Below are positions 25,736 to 35,566 of a DNA stretch of 64,000 nt, one piece after another. Both the position numbers and the translations under genes were made by a program. This DNA comes from Ancylobacter sp. Lp-2 (GTDB lineage Bacteria; Pseudomonadota; Alphaproteobacteria; Rhizobiales; Xanthobacteraceae), in contig NZ_JAJALI010000007.1 in the NCBI RefSeq assembly GCF_020523795.1, positions 62,001-126,000 of the forward strand, given 5' to 3'. Numbering within the stretch: the first letter of the stretch is position 1; each line of letters begins with the position of its first letter. The notes under the pieces are model-generated. The model had not been told where the DNA came from. It made no database searches and was given only the letters and a program-made list of their open reading frames with translations.

Positions 25736-28720
25736 GTGCCAGGGTGCCTCAAGTTCTGGTTGCCGGCTGCGGTCGCAACGCTCATCGCTTCCAGCGCCTG
25801 CGCATCCGATCTTCCAGCACCGGCGGCGGCCGTCCCGGCGCCTGCGGCCTCATGGACCGGCTTCTATCTCGGCGTCCATGGCGGCATGGGGCAAGCCTCC
25901 ACCGAGTGGGAGCGTGGCGCCTTCGGTCCCTATGAGCGCATCTATCAGAATGCCGCCGTGGAGGGGAATGCCGGCGCCGCGCTGGTCGGCGGCCAGATCG
26001 GCTATAATAGGCAGTTCGGCAATGTCGTGCTCGGTGCCGAGCTCGACATCACCGCCGGGCAGCTCCATTCGGCGACAAGGTGTCTCGACTACTGGCTGCT
26101 GAAGTGCCAGGCCGACACCGACGTGATGGGGACGCTCACCGGCCGCCTCGGCTATGCCTTCGGCAATGTGCTCGCCTATGGTAAGGCGGGGCTCGCACTC
26201 GCTGATGTCGATCTGACTATCCCCTTTCCCGCCTTGCCAGGCGGGCTGACCCGTTCGTCCACCATGACCGGCTGGACGGTAGGGGCGGGGCTCGAATTTG
26301 CGCTGACACCCTCGCTCTCGGCCAAGGCCGAATACGACTACATGGACTTCGGCTCGCGGACCATGTCGTTCGAGACCGAATACGGGCCCGGCTATGCCGA
26401 TCTCAACCAGACGGCGCAGGTGGTGAAGCTCGGTATCAACTGGCGCCCGGACGCGGCGCCGCTTCCCGGCACCGTCGCGCAGCCGTCCGCTCCGACGCGG
26501 GACTGGTCCGGTCTCTATGTCGGCGGGCATGGCGGCGGCGCCTGGGCCCGCGAGGACTGGACCTCCGCTACCGGCACGTTGGCAGCCTATTCGCAGGGCG
26601 GCATCTTCGAGGGTGACGCCAGCGCGCAGGGGCTGTTCGGCGGCGGACAGGTCGGCTTCAACGTGCAGGCGGGCAATTGGGTGGCTGGCGTGGAAGCCTC
26701 GATCAGCGCCGCCGACATCGAAGGCTCGGCGAAATGCGCCACCACCGCGGGTCGCACCAGCAGTTTCCGCTGCATCGACGACATCTCCTCCTTCGGGTTG
26801 CTGACGGGGCGTCTCGGCTACGGCACCGGTAATGTGCTCGTCTACGGCAAGGGCGGTGCCGCCTGGGCGGATGCCGACAGCACCGTGCAGCCGACCAGCT
26901 ACACCGAGAGCAGCCACGGCTCGGAGACGCGCTGGGGCTGGATGCTCGGCGCCGGCGTCGAATACGCCCTCGACAACCGGCTGTCCGCCTTCGTCGAGTA
27001 TAATCACATCGACTTCGGCACGAGCGAGCTGTCGTTCACCGGCTCCGCCGGTACCTCCACCGCCAGCTTCGACCAGAGCATCGACGCCATCCGGCTCGGC
27101 CTCAACTACCGGCTCGGCGGCGCTGATGGCGGCTCGTCCCGCTCTGCGGTGGCGGGCGGCGTGACGCTGCCGCCGGTCGGCTGGAGCGCCGAGATCGGCG
27201 CCCGCTACTTCCTCAGTACCGGCCGCATGCAGAAGGACCTCTATAACGAGGCACCGACCCCGGATCGGGTGGTCTCCCGCCTCATCTATGCCGACACCAC
27301 CGGACAGGCGGGCGAGACCTTCTTCCGTTTCGACAATGACGGTGGGCTGTTCGTGAAGGGCTTCGCCGGCCTCGGCGCGCTATCCGGCGGGCAGCTGAAC
27401 GACGAGGACTTCCCGGCCGGTCCGGTTTATTCCAACACCGTGTCGTCGCTCGACAACGGCAACCTGTCCTATGGCGCGGTCGATGTCGGCTACGATCTCT
27501 TGGACACCCGCCGGGGCAGCCTCGGCGCCTTTGTCGGCTATCGCGCATTGTACCAGGCGGTGAACGGCTATGGCTGCGCGCAGGTGGCGCAATCGACCGT
27601 CTGCAATGAGGAGGAGCTGGCTCAGACACCGGCGATTGCCGACAATCTCGTCCTCTCGGAGACCGAACTCTGGCAGGGCGTGGCGCTGGGCCTGAACAGC
27701 CGGCTGCGCCTCTCCGACCGCATGACACTGGAGGTCGATGCCGCCTATCTGCCTTATGTGACGCGCACCGGGCACGACAATCACTGGCTTCGCGCCGACA
27801 TCAACCCGATGCCGGAGACCGGCGACGGCTGGGGCACCCAGATCGAGGCGGTGCTCACCTATGCGGTGAACGACCGTTTCGACATCGGCATCGGCGGCCG
27901 CTACTGGTATTTTGCCACCGACAACGGGCAGGCGCGTTTCCCCACCCAGATGGAACCGCAGTCGCTGACCTTCTACAGCGAGCGCTACGGCGCCTTCCTG
28001 CAGGCGGCCTACCGCTTCGGCGACGACCGCCCGCCACTGGAGCCGGCCGACCTGCCGGCCAAGGCGGCCGAGCCGAAGATGAACTGGACCGGTCTCTATC
28101 TCGGCGGCACCCTCGGCGCCGGCCGCGGCGAGACCAGCTACAATTCGCCCTTCGCCACGCCGGTCTCGGGCGACGCTGCCGATCTCGGCGGTGCGCTGGC
28201 GGGCGGCCAGATCGGCTTCGACTACCAGTTCGGCGATGTCGTGCTCGGCGCCGAATTTGCCGGCTCCTGGGCCGATATCCTCGGCACCGACACCTGCTAC
28301 TCGACGGCGCCGGCCGGTTCGCTCGCAGGCTTCAACTGCGGCAGCCGCGTCACCGGGCTGATGAGCGCCACCGCCCGCCTCGGCTACGCGTTCGACCGCT
28401 CGCTGCTCTATCTGCGCGGGGGCTACGCCTGGGACCGGCAGACCGACAGCTTCAACAACGAGAATTTCGTCGGCGCCATACTGGAGAACGGCAGTACCAA
28501 TGGCGGCTGGACGCTCGGCGGCGGCATCGAATACGCGCTGATGCCTAACCTGTCGGTCGGGCTCGACTACCGGCACTACGCCTTCGACGGTTCGTCGGCC
28601 TTCCACACCAGCGCGCCGGCGTCGCTGCAGGGTGTGAACCTGGCGCCGGACAGCACCAGGCTCGATACTGTCGCCATGACGCTAAACTGGCGTTTCGGCG
28701 CCGCGTCAGCCGCGCGCTAG
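25736..28720 (+). CDS. Four-barrel outer-membrane fusion protein (three Omp25/31-type modules plus one different barrel)
   Basis: 994 residues from a GTG at 25736 with AGGGGAAG before it. A signal peptide covers residues 1-24. Module 1 (about 39-245), module 2 (256-460) and module 4 (783-994) are Omp25/Omp31-like barrels. Each opens W-[TS]-G-x-Y-[LV]-G, continues with G-G-Q-[IV]-G-[YF] and LTGRLGYAFGN-like strands, and ends in N-[YW]-R. Module 3 (about 480-770) is a larger unrelated barrel: ARYFLSTGRM, LNDEDF, VDVGYDLLDTRRG, IGIGGRYWYF. Proline-rich linkers join them. Such barrels are normally single proteins of 200-300 residues. The chain ends AASAAR rather than on an aromatic residue. Confidence 0.85.
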   Translation: MPGCLKFWLPAAVATLIASSACASDLPAPAAAVPAPAASWTGFYLGVHGGMGQASTEWERGAFGPYERIYQNAAVEGNAGAALVGGQIGYNRQFGNVVLGAELDITAGQLHSATRCLDYWLLKCQADTDVMGTLTGRLGYAFGNVLAYGKAGLALADVDLTIPFPALPGGLTRSSTMTGWTVGAGLEFALTPSLSAKAEYDYMDFGSRTMSFETEYGPGYADLNQTAQVVKLGINWRPDAAPLPGTVAQPSAPTRDWSGLYVGGHGGGAWAREDWTSATGTLAAYSQGGIFEGDASAQGLFGGGQVGFNVQAGNWVAGVEASISAADIEGSAKCATTAGRTSSFRCIDDISSFGLLTGRLGYGTGNVLVYGKGGAAWADADSTVQPTSYTESSHGSETRWGWMLGAGVEYALDNRLSAFVEYNHIDFGTSELSFTGSAGTSTASFDQSIDAIRLGLNYRLGGADGGSSRSAVAGGVTLPPVGWSAEIGARYFLSTGRMQKDLYNEAPTPDRVVSRLIYADTTGQAGETFFRFDNDGGLFVKGFAGLGALSGGQLNDEDFPAGPVYSNTVSSLDNGNLSYGAVDVGYDLLDTRRGSLGAFVGYRALYQAVNGYGCAQVAQSTVCNEEELAQTPAIADNLVLSETELWQGVALGLNSRLRLSDRMTLEVDAAYLPYVTRTGHDNHWLRADINPMPETGDGWGTQIEAVLTYAVNDRFDIGIGGRYWYFATDNGQARFPTQMEPQSLTFYSERYGAFLQAAYRFGDDRPPLEPADLPAKAAEPKMNWTGLYLGGTLGAGRGETSYNSPFATPVSGDAADLGGALAGGQIGFDYQFGDVVLGAEFAGSWADILGTDTCYSTAPAGSLAGFNCGSRVTGLMSATARLGYAFDRSLLYLRGGYAWDRQTDSFNNENFVGAILENGSTNGGWTLGGGIEYALMPNLSVGLDYRHYAFDGSSAFHTSAPASLQGVNLAPDSTRLDTVAMTLNWRFGAASAAR

Positions 28721-28742
28721 ACCGGCCCAACCCGGCTGCCGC

Positions 28743-30365
28743 TTAGGCATCCAGCCACGTGCTGTAGAACCAGGGATAGGAGCGCGTCTGTCCGAAACCC
28801 CTCACATTGGGGCGCAGGACGAACACCTGCGAATCCTCGAGCAGTGGGATCGCGTAGACATTGTCGATGAGATAGTCCTGAAGCTCACCCAGCAGTTCGG
28901 CGCGGCGTTCGGGGTCGACTGCCGTGACATGGTCGGCGAGAAGCTGCTCGAGCTTCTTGTCCTCGCCCTTGAGCCGGAAGCGGTCGCTGAGCGTGCTGAG
29001 ATAGGAGACGGTCAGCGTATAGGGATCCTCCGACGGCCAGCCATTGCGGCGTAGTCCGACCGAGGGATCCGAGCTCACCGTCGGATAGCTGGAATAGTCG
29101 GTCTCCTTGATGTTCAGCTGGAGGCCGATGTTCTTCAGCTGCCACTGGATAAGCTGATAGAGCTGCTTCGACGTGTTGTCGTAGACGTCGACATAGATGT
29201 TGATCTCGAGCTTCTTGCCGTCTTTGCGCCGGATGCCATCGGTGCCACGCTCGGTCCAGCCGGCGGCGTCGAGGAAGCCGTTCGACTTCGCCGCATCGAA
29301 GGCAAATTTGGCCGACAAATCCTTGTAGCCCAGCGTGCCGGGCGCCAGCACGCTGGTCGCGACCTTCCAGTTGTCGGTGTAGAGCTTGGTGATGACCTCC
29401 TGCCGGTCGATGCCGTGCAATATGGCGCGCCGGACGTTGATGTCGTCGACGAAGGGGGCGCCGAAGCGGACCTCCAGGAAGTTGACGGTTCCGGGCGAGC
29501 GCACCCCGACGACCTGATAGCCGGCCTTGACGAGTGCCTTCTCCTCGCTGGGCTGGACATAGCGCAGCGCGTGGCCCTGCCCGGACTTCAGCGCGCCGAG
29601 GCGTACGCTATCCTCCTCCACCGGGATGATGGTGATGGAATCGACATAGGCCTCGCCCTGGTTCTTCGCGGTGGCCGGCGCCCAGGCATAGCCCTTGCGA
29701 CGCACGAGGACGGTTTCCTTGCCGGGGATTTCGGATTTGGCGACGAAGGGGCCGCTGCCGATCAGATTGGTGACGATGGCCTGCGTCTCGCGCGAGGCAT
29801 CGATGGTCGCGTTGGAGACCAGGCCCGCCTTGACCGACGTGAGCGTGTGCAGGAACGGCGCGTTCGGCTTGGTGAGCGTCACGGTCACGGCATGGCGCGC
29901 GTCGTCGGTGGTCACCGACGCGATCTGCGGGAACCAGGAATTGCGCGGAATGCCCTTTTCCTTTTCGCCATTCGCCTGCCATTCGAGGTTGCGCTTGACG
30001 CTGGCGAGATCGAGCGCCGTGCCGTCGCTGTAGGTGACGCCGCGCCGGATCACGAAGTCGTAGACCGTCCCCGTGGGGTCGATCGACCAGCTCGAGGCGA
30101 TCCAGGGCTTCAGCTCCAGCGTGTCGGGATCCTTGAAGACCAGCCGGTCGAGCAGATGGTTGATGACCGCGCTGGTCTGCCAGAAGCTGGAGCCGGTGAG
30201 CTGGAACGAGGTCGTCCGCTCGGCATCGAGATAGATCAGGTCGCCGCCGCGCTTGGGTGTTGTGCCCGGGGCCTGCGTCTGCGCCGCCGCGCGGCCAATG
30301 GGGGTGAGCGGCAGGCCGGCGACGGCGACGGTGCCGAGGAGAAAGTCTCTGCGGTTGAAGCGCAT
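28743..30365 (-). CDS. Peptide/nickel-type (family 5) ABC substrate-binding protein, Tat signal
   Basis: 540 residues from the ATG at 30365. The start MRFNRRDFLLGTVAVAGL is a twin-arginine signal, implying export in folded form. The mature protein shows the SBP_bac_5 pattern: TPKRGGDLIYLDAE, TYDFVIRRGVTYSDGT-like core, GSGPFVAKS, then the late ERRAELLGELQDYL and VYAIPLLEDSQVF. It is the last gene of a four-gene operon (permease, permease, double ATPase, binding protein) on the minus strand and delivers the ligand in the periplasm. The ligand could be a peptide or a sulfur-containing conjugate, given the neighbours. Confidence 0.88.
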   Translation of the reverse strand: MRFNRRDFLLGTVAVAGLPLTPIGRAAAQTQAPGTTPKRGGDLIYLDAERTTSFQLTGSSFWQTSAVINHLLDRLVFKDPDTLELKPWIASSWSIDPTGTVYDFVIRRGVTYSDGTALDLASVKRNLEWQANGEKEKGIPRNSWFPQIASVTTDDARHAVTVTLTKPNAPFLHTLTSVKAGLVSNATIDASRETQAIVTNLIGSGPFVAKSEIPGKETVLVRRKGYAWAPATAKNQGEAYVDSITIIPVEEDSVRLGALKSGQGHALRYVQPSEEKALVKAGYQVVGVRSPGTVNFLEVRFGAPFVDDINVRRAILHGIDRQEVITKLYTDNWKVATSVLAPGTLGYKDLSAKFAFDAAKSNGFLDAAGWTERGTDGIRRKDGKKLEINIYVDVYDNTSKQLYQLIQWQLKNIGLQLNIKETDYSSYPTVSSDPSVGLRRNGWPSEDPYTLTVSYLSTLSDRFRLKGEDKKLEQLLADHVTAVDPERRAELLGELQDYLIDNVYAIPLLEDSQVFVLRPNVRGFGQTRSYPWFYSTWLDA

Positions 30366-30384
30366 GGCGTGGGTTCCGTTCAGG

Positions 30385-32037
30385 TCAGGCGGCCGAGCGA
30401 AAGCCGCCGCGTCCGGGAACGGCGGCGAGCAGGTCGGCGGTGTAGGGATGGGAGGGGCTGCTGAGGATCCGGTCGGCCGGCCCGGTCTCGACGACCTTCC
30501 CGGCGGAAAGGACGGTGATTTCATCGGCGATCTGCCGGACCAGGCTGAGATCGTGGGAGATGAAGAGATAAGTGAGGCCGTTGCGCTGCTTCAGTTCCAT
30601 GAGAAGCTCGACCAGCCGGGCCTGCACCGTGACGTCCAGCGCCGAGGTCGGCTCGTCGAGCACAAGGAGTTCCGGCTGCAACAGCAGGGCGCGGGCAATG
30701 GCGACGCGCTGGCGCTGGCCGCCGGACAGGTCGCGCGGCCGCCGCTCGAGAATGCTGTCTGGCAGGCCGACCTGTTCGAGGATCGCGCGGATCGAGGCAT
30801 GTCGTTGCGCCGCGCTTCCCAACCGATGGATGCGAAGCGGCTCGGCGAGGGCCTCGGCAATGGTGAACTTCGGATCGAGCGCTGCCAGCGCGTTCTGGTA
30901 GACGAGTTGCAGCGTTCGAGCGTGGTGGTTGGTGGCCGGCGGATGGAGCGGCAATGTCCGGTCGGCGACCGTCACGCTGCCGCTGTCGAAGCCCGAAAGT
31001 CCGGCGACGATCCGTGCAGCGGTGGTCTTTCCCGAGCCTGATTCTCCAACAAGCGCATGGACGGCACCACGCGTCACCGTGAAGCTCACCTTGTCGAGCG
31101 CTGGTGCGACGTGCGCGGTCGAGCGGTTGCGGAAGGTCTTGGTCAGGTCGCGTATCTCGATCGCCGGCACGGCGGCGAGCGGCCCGCGTGCATGGCGCAG
31201 CGTGTCGAACTTGTCGGGCGAGAGTGCTGGCGCGTCGGCGAGAAGCTGAACTGTGTAGCTGTCGCGTGGCGCGGTCATGATGGTGGCGGTGTCGCCCGTC
31301 TCGCGCACCGCGCCGTGATTGAGCACGACGAGCCGGTGGCTGCGTTCCTTGGCAAGGGCGAGATCGTGGGTGATCAGCAGCAGCGAGAGAGACAGCTCAT
31401 CCTGCAGATCCTCGATCAGGTCGAGGATCCGTCTCTGCACGGTGACGTCGAGCGCCGAGGTCGGCTCATCGGCGACCAGCAGCGAGGGATGCGCCGCCAC
31501 AGCGATGGCGATCAGCACGCGCTGGAGCTGTCCGCCGGATAATTCGTGCGGATAGGCGTCGAAGCGCAGCCGCGGCTCCCTGATGCCGACCCGGTCGAAC
31601 AGCCCGATCGCCTGCTCGCGCGCCTCGGAACGACGGGCGATGCCGTGTAAAATGAGGCTTTGCGCCAGTTGATGGCCGACGCGTTGCAACGGGTCGAGCG
31701 AACCGAGCGGGTCCTGCGGGATGAAGCCGAGCACCTTGCCGCGCAGCTTCTGCCAGCGGCGGCGATCGTGATGGGTGACCCGCTCGCCGCGTAGATGCAC
31801 CTCGCCATGCACGATCCGGCCATTGGCCGGCAGCAGCCCGGCTGCCGCCAGAGCCAGCGTGCTCTTGCCAGAGCCGGACTGGCCGACCAGCGCCAGCGTC
31901 TCGCCCGCCGCGATGTCGAAGGACACGCCATGGAGCGCCGTGGAGTCGAGACGATCCCGCCGGCCGCCATAGACGACGGCAAGGTCGCGGACAGAGAGTA
32001 CCGGGAGCTTAAGGCGGGCGGATTCGTCGTTGTCCAT
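30385..32037 (-). CDS. Peptide-type ABC transporter double ATPase (DppD-DppF fusion)
   Basis: 550 residues from the ATG at 32037, overlapping the preceding permease gene by its stop. There are two complete nucleotide-binding domains. The first has Walker [10 protein letters not shown], signature LSGGQLQR and Walker [11 protein letters not shown]. The second has Walker [18 protein letters not shown] and LDEPTSALD. Each half carries the C-terminal oligopeptide-transporter extension, with P-Y-T-[AV] near its end. It powers import through the two adjacent permeases. The same fused layout recurs in the second importer at 39205. Confidence 0.93.
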   Translation of the reverse strand: MDNDESARLKLPVLSVRDLAVVYGGRRDRLDSTALHGVSFDIAAGETLALVGQSGSGKSTLALAAAGLLPANGRIVHGEVHLRGERVTHHDRRRWQKLRGKVLGFIPQDPLGSLDPLQRVGHQLAQSLILHGIARRSEAREQAIGLFDRVGIREPRLRFDAYPHELSGGQLQRVLIAIAVAAHPSLLVADEPTSALDVTVQRRILDLIEDLQDELSLSLLLITHDLALAKERSHRLVVLNHGAVRETGDTATIMTAPRDSYTVQLLADAPALSPDKFDTLRHARGPLAAVPAIEIRDLTKTFRNRSTAHVAPALDKVSFTVTRGAVHALVGESGSGKTTAARIVAGLSGFDSGSVTVADRTLPLHPPATNHHARTLQLVYQNALAALDPKFTIAEALAEPLRIHRLGSAAQRHASIRAILEQVGLPDSILERRPRDLSGGQRQRVAIARALLLQPELLVLDEPTSALDVTVQARLVELLMELKQRNGLTYLFISHDLSLVRQIADEITVLSAGKVVETGPADRILSSPSHPYTADLLAAVPGRGGFRSAA

Positions 32038-32038
32038 G

Positions 32039-32899
32039 TCAGGCCACCCGCTCGCGCAGGAGGTGGCTGATATGGCTGATCGCCAGTACCGATGCGACGA
32101 CGACCAGGCTGGGAAGGAATACCATCCATGGCGAGGAGACGACATATTCGCGCCCCTCGGCGACCAGCAGGCCCCATTCGGGATCGGGCGGCGCCGCGCC
32201 GTAGCCGAGGAAGCTCAGGGAGGCGATCCACAGGATGGCGGCGCCGAATTGAAGGGCGGTCAGCGCCAGCACCGAGCCATAGGCGTTCGGCAATATGTGC
32301 CGGCGCAGCACGCCCCAGCGGCTTTCGCCGAGATGGAAGCTCGCCTCGACAAAGCCGAGTTCCTTCACGGTGAGTACTTCGGAGCGCATCAGCCGGGTGA
32401 AGACCGCGACGGAAGCTATGCCGACGGCGATCGCCACGTTGAGCGCGCCGAAACCGAGGGAGACGACGATCACCATGGAAAGCAGCAGGCCGGGGATCGA
32501 CAGCAGCACGTCGACGGCCCGCCCGATGATCGCATCGACGGTCTTGCCGAAATAGGCGGAGGCGATGCCGAGCACGATTCCACCGAACAGGCCGATCATC
32601 ACAGCAACCAGCGATCCCGCGATGGTTCGCCAGGTTCCGTGGATCACCCGCGACAGCAGATCACGACCGAGATAATCGGTGCCGAAGGGATGGGCCAGCG
32701 ACGGCGCTTGCAGCGTCGCGCCGGGATCGGGGACCAGCGGGTCATAGGGCGTGAGAAGCTGCGGCGCGATCACCGCGACGAGGAGAAGTCCGGCGAAGCC
32801 TAGGGCCAGCGCATCGGCGACGGAGAGACCGCGCAGAAGCGGCGGCAGGGTGGGCAGCCGGCGACGCGGGATGGCAGAGTATTCAAGCTGTTCGGTCAT
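32039..32899 (-). CDS. Peptide-type ABC transporter permease (DppC-like)
   Basis: 286 residues with an N-terminal helix (ADALALGFAGLLLVAVIAP), the periplasmic segment HPFGTDYLGRDLLSRVIHGTW typical of DppC/OppC, and five further helices. The ATPase-contact loop reads EASFHLGESRWGVLRRHILPN (E-A-x3-G-x-S form). It pairs with the upstream permease to form the channel. The stop overlaps the ATPase start region, so translation is coupled. Confidence 0.92.
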   Translation of the reverse strand: MTEQLEYSAIPRRRLPTLPPLLRGLSVADALALGFAGLLLVAVIAPQLLTPYDPLVPDPGATLQAPSLAHPFGTDYLGRDLLSRVIHGTWRTIAGSLVAVMIGLFGGIVLGIASAYFGKTVDAIIGRAVDVLLSIPGLLLSMVIVVSLGFGALNVAIAVGIASVAVFTRLMRSEVLTVKELGFVEASFHLGESRWGVLRRHILPNAYGSVLALTALQFGAAILWIASLSFLGYGAAPPDPEWGLLVAEGREYVVSSPWMVFLPSLVVVASVLAISHISHLLRERVA

Positions 32900-32905
32900 C
32901 TCGTT

Positions 32906-33880
32906 CTAATCCGATGCTTGGTCTGCGGTGGCGGGGATCGGGCGCGCGGCGATGCGGGGATCGATCAGCGGGTAGATCAAGTCAGTGATCAGCACGGTCA
33001 GTGCGAAGACGGTCGACACCAGCATCACGACAGCGAGGATCACCGGCGCGTCCTGTTCGCGTACCGCTTGCTGGGTGAGGAAGCCGATTCCGGTGCGCGA
33101 GAAGATGGTTTCCGTCACCACTGAGCCGGCCAGCAATTCGCCGAGCGTCAGTCCAAGCAGCGTGACGGTGGGGATCGCGGCGTTGCGCAGCACATGGCCA
33201 AGCACGATGCGCGCCTCGCCCAGACCCCGCGCGCGCAGCACGGTGACGAAGGGCTCGCCATAGGCCCGGTTCAGTCCCTGGATCAGCACCTGCGCGATCG
33301 GGCCGGAGACGGCGATCGCCAGCGCCAGCGCCGGCAGGATCACCGATTTGAAGCCCTCGTCGCGAATGGCCGAGACCCAGCCGAGCTGGAAGGAGAACAA
33401 CTGCAGCAGCAGGAAGCCGACGAGGAAGCTGGGCGTTGCCAGAAACGCACCCGGCAGAGCGCGCGCGATCCCCCTGATCACCGAAGAGGGAGCGAAGGCC
33501 GCCGCCAGAGCGATGACGAAGGCGATCACTCCGGTGAAGACCAGGGCGGTGGAGGCGAGGGCGAGGGTCTGCGGGATCGCCTGCAATATGAGCGAGGCCA
33601 CCGGCTTTCCGGTAGTGAGCGAGTAGCCGAGATCACCCTGCACGAGCCGTCGGAAGGCTATCCAGAATTGGTCGAGCCCGCTGCGGTCGACATGATAATA
33701 TTGCAACAGGATCTTCGCATCGGCGGCCGGTATCGGATTCTGAGGGTTTTCGATCTGCTGCTGGATGGGATCGCCTGGCAGGATGAATAAAATAAAGAAC
33801 ACCAGAACATAAGTCAGAATGACGACTAATACGGTCTGAGCGATGCGTCGCGCGGTATAGGAGTGCAATGCAGCGGGCAT
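32906..33880 (-). CDS. Peptide-type ABC transporter permease (DppB-like)
   Basis: 324 residues from the ATG at 33880; a TTG at 33910 is an alternative. It starts with ARRIAQTVLVVILTYVLVFFIL, then LPGDPIQQ and the DppB-type FRRLVQGDLGYSL. The coupling loop is TVLRARGLGEARIVLGHVLRNA. It is the first gene of the minus-strand importer operon. Upstream (34025-34035) lies the palindrome AATAGTCTATT in an AT-rich promoter-like stretch. That sequence shares ATAGACTA with the promoter region of the second importer at 37259. Confidence 0.92.
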   Translation of the reverse strand: MPAALHSYTARRIAQTVLVVILTYVLVFFILFILPGDPIQQQIENPQNPIPAADAKILLQYYHVDRSGLDQFWIAFRRLVQGDLGYSLTTGKPVASLILQAIPQTLALASTALVFTGVIAFVIALAAAFAPSSVIRGIARALPGAFLATPSFLVGFLLLQLFSFQLGWVSAIRDEGFKSVILPALALAIAVSGPIAQVLIQGLNRAYGEPFVTVLRARGLGEARIVLGHVLRNAAIPTVTLLGLTLGELLAGSVVTETIFSRTGIGFLTQQAVREQDAPVILAVVMLVSTVFALTVLITDLIYPLIDPRIAARPIPATADQASD

Positions 33881-34238
33881 TGATTTCGTTCGATGATGAG
33901 AGTGGATCAAGATAGCGGTTGGCCATCGCCTCGCGTTCTTGAATCGCGATGAAGCGAAGAGGGCTTTACTACGCCGGCAGGCGCAACGAGCTGAAAACGG
34001 TAACGTCTTTTGGTCGGGTGGGGCAATAGTCTATTATTTTTATATTCTATATCCTGGTGGAGGACTGTTCTCGTCCAAACCCTTGGCGTAGATGATTAAG
34101 CGGCATGGCAAGGCAGGGTGGTTCAACAGAGGACGAGGGGCGCGTGCACTCCAGGATAGTGGCTTCGATAAGCGCCGCCGACGGAGTTTGCATTTTGCTT
34201 GGTCTACGGCTGAACGAACGGCATCGCGCCCGTATCAC
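33881..34238. other. Promoter region of importer operon 1 (358 bp)
   Basis: It is AT-rich at 34024-34060 amid GC-rich DNA and contains the 11-bp palindrome AATAGTCTATT (34025-34035). No gene is seen. It lies between the first importer operon and an ABC-ATPase remnant. Confidence 0.4.
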
Positions 34239-34490
34239 CTCCGAAGGTTCGGCGACACGACAGTGCTACGCAACATCGACATCGCTGTCGGGGAGGGCGA
34301 GGTCGTCGCCTTGGTCGGTCCGAGCCGCAGCGGCAAGAGCGCGCTGTTGCGCATCATCGCTGGTCTCGACCGCAATCATGCCGAGGGAGCTTCGCTGGCA
34401 GCCCGTTGCATGGCCTGCGGGGAGGAGATCGGCTCCAATTTCCAAGAGCCGACCACGTTGTCACCGTGGGTGCTCGTCCCGGCATCTTCG
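34239..34490 (+). pseudogene. Fragment of an SsuB/TauB-type ABC ATPase
   Basis: About 80 residues read as the N-terminal part of a nitrate/sulfonate-type ATPase. RRFGDTTVLRNIDIAVGEGE leads to a Walker A of GPSRSGKSALLRI (Arg where Gly is normal), then GLDRNHAEG and a Q-loop NFQEPTTLSPW. Frame and homology are lost after that, and the signature and Walker B motifs are absent. It is a decayed relic of another sulfonate-type importer. An intact relative lies at 51336. Confidence 0.7.
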
Positions 34491-34655
34491 TTCCATGGTC
34501 GGCGTCGGTCTGGCGTGGCGGCGGGACCAGCGAGATCCCGTTATAGAGAGCCTCCGCTCCGATGCGTTGACGGAGTTCGACGCTGCGCACTCCCTATGAT
34601 GGGGGCCTTGAAGGGCCGCTCGCTCGGTCTCGATCCTGCAATCGGGAAGCCGACC

Positions 34656-35531
34656 CTATGGCAATACGCTCGGCCCGAAGAGTTCTTCTGTCTCGAGCCT
34701 TGTCTCGCCGATGCCTTGCGCGAACGCGTCATCGAGAAGTCGATCGAGCGCTGCCCTGTTCTCGTCGAGGCCGTAATTCCATTTCGCCTCCTGTGCCAGA
34801 CTACTGGACGCCTTCGCCTGCTCGAACAACTGATGCAACGCGTCCAATGTCGGACGGCCGCTCAGGGACTTCCGGCGAATGGCGATCACATGCATGACGG
34901 GAAATATCCCGGTCCGCGAGAACCAGGCGGTCTCGGCTTCCGAGTGGTCGGCCAGAAGTTGCCTGCTGCCGCTTCCCCTCGGCCGATCGGCCGCGATGAT
35001 CGCGTCGATCTTTCCCTGCTGCAGGAGGGTCGCCAGCGGCGTGTCGGACCGCTGCACCGCGAAGCCCCGCGGCTCGGGAACCGGCAGGGGATCAGGGCGC
35101 GGCGCGGCGTCAAGCCCGGCGGCAACCCAGTCGATGCGATCGAGCCGAACGCCGTACTCGTTGGCGAGAAGGCCGCGCGCGACGATGCCGGCGGTCTGGT
35201 GCCAGTCGGTGACGCCGACGCGGCGGCGCTCAAGGTCGGAGGGAGCGGAAACCGACCCATCGTCGCGCACATAGATCGCGCCGTGGCGAAAACTACGCCA
35301 CGGAAAGACCGGAATAGCCGTCAGGTTCCTGTCGCCGGCCGCCTTCAGCGCGATGTAGCGCCCCAGCGGAAACTCAGCCGCATCCCATCGCCCCTCGTCG
35401 AGAAAGCCGCGACGGACCTCCTCGAACGAGGCAAACTCGACGTCAAGCTTGTAGCCATCCGTCTCTATCGCGCCGAGGGCGCGCGTATGCGGGCGATCGA
35501 CGAGGGCAAGGTGAAAGGTCGGAACAGTCAT
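34656..35531 (-). CDS. NMT1-fold / 4,5-dihydroxyphthalate-decarboxylase-like protein, no signal peptide
   Basis: 291 residues from the ATG at 35531. The sequence has the two-lobe binding-protein-like pattern of 4,5-dihydroxyphthalate decarboxylases and relatives: DRPHTRALGAIE, WDAAEFPLGRYI, IPVFPWRSFRHGAIYVR, RRVGVTDWHQTA, RGLLANEYGV, GKIDAIIAADRP. There is no signal peptide, so it should act in the cytosol as an enzyme or sensor. It lies 35 bp downstream of the binding-protein gene at 35567 and is probably co-transcribed. A role within the organosulfur island is inference. Confidence 0.75.
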   Translation of the reverse strand: MTVPTFHLALVDRPHTRALGAIETDGYKLDVEFASFEEVRRGFLDEGRWDAAEFPLGRYIALKAAGDRNLTAIPVFPWRSFRHGAIYVRDDGSVSAPSDLERRRVGVTDWHQTAGIVARGLLANEYGVRLDRIDWVAAGLDAAPRPDPLPVPEPRGFAVQRSDTPLATLLQQGKIDAIIAADRPRGSGSRQLLADHSEAETAWFSRTGIFPVMHVIAIRRKSLSGRPTLDALHQLFEQAKASSSLAQEAKWNYGLDENRAALDRLLDDAFAQGIGETRLETEELFGPSVLP

Positions 35532-35566
35532 GACTTTTCGCTCATCTTCGAGGAGAGGCTGCAACC

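Noticed and set aside
34656-35531. Periplasmic sulfonate-binding protein
   Set aside because: The fold is NMT1-like, but there is no signal peptide and the motifs fit the 4,5-dihydroxyphthalate-decarboxylase group better.
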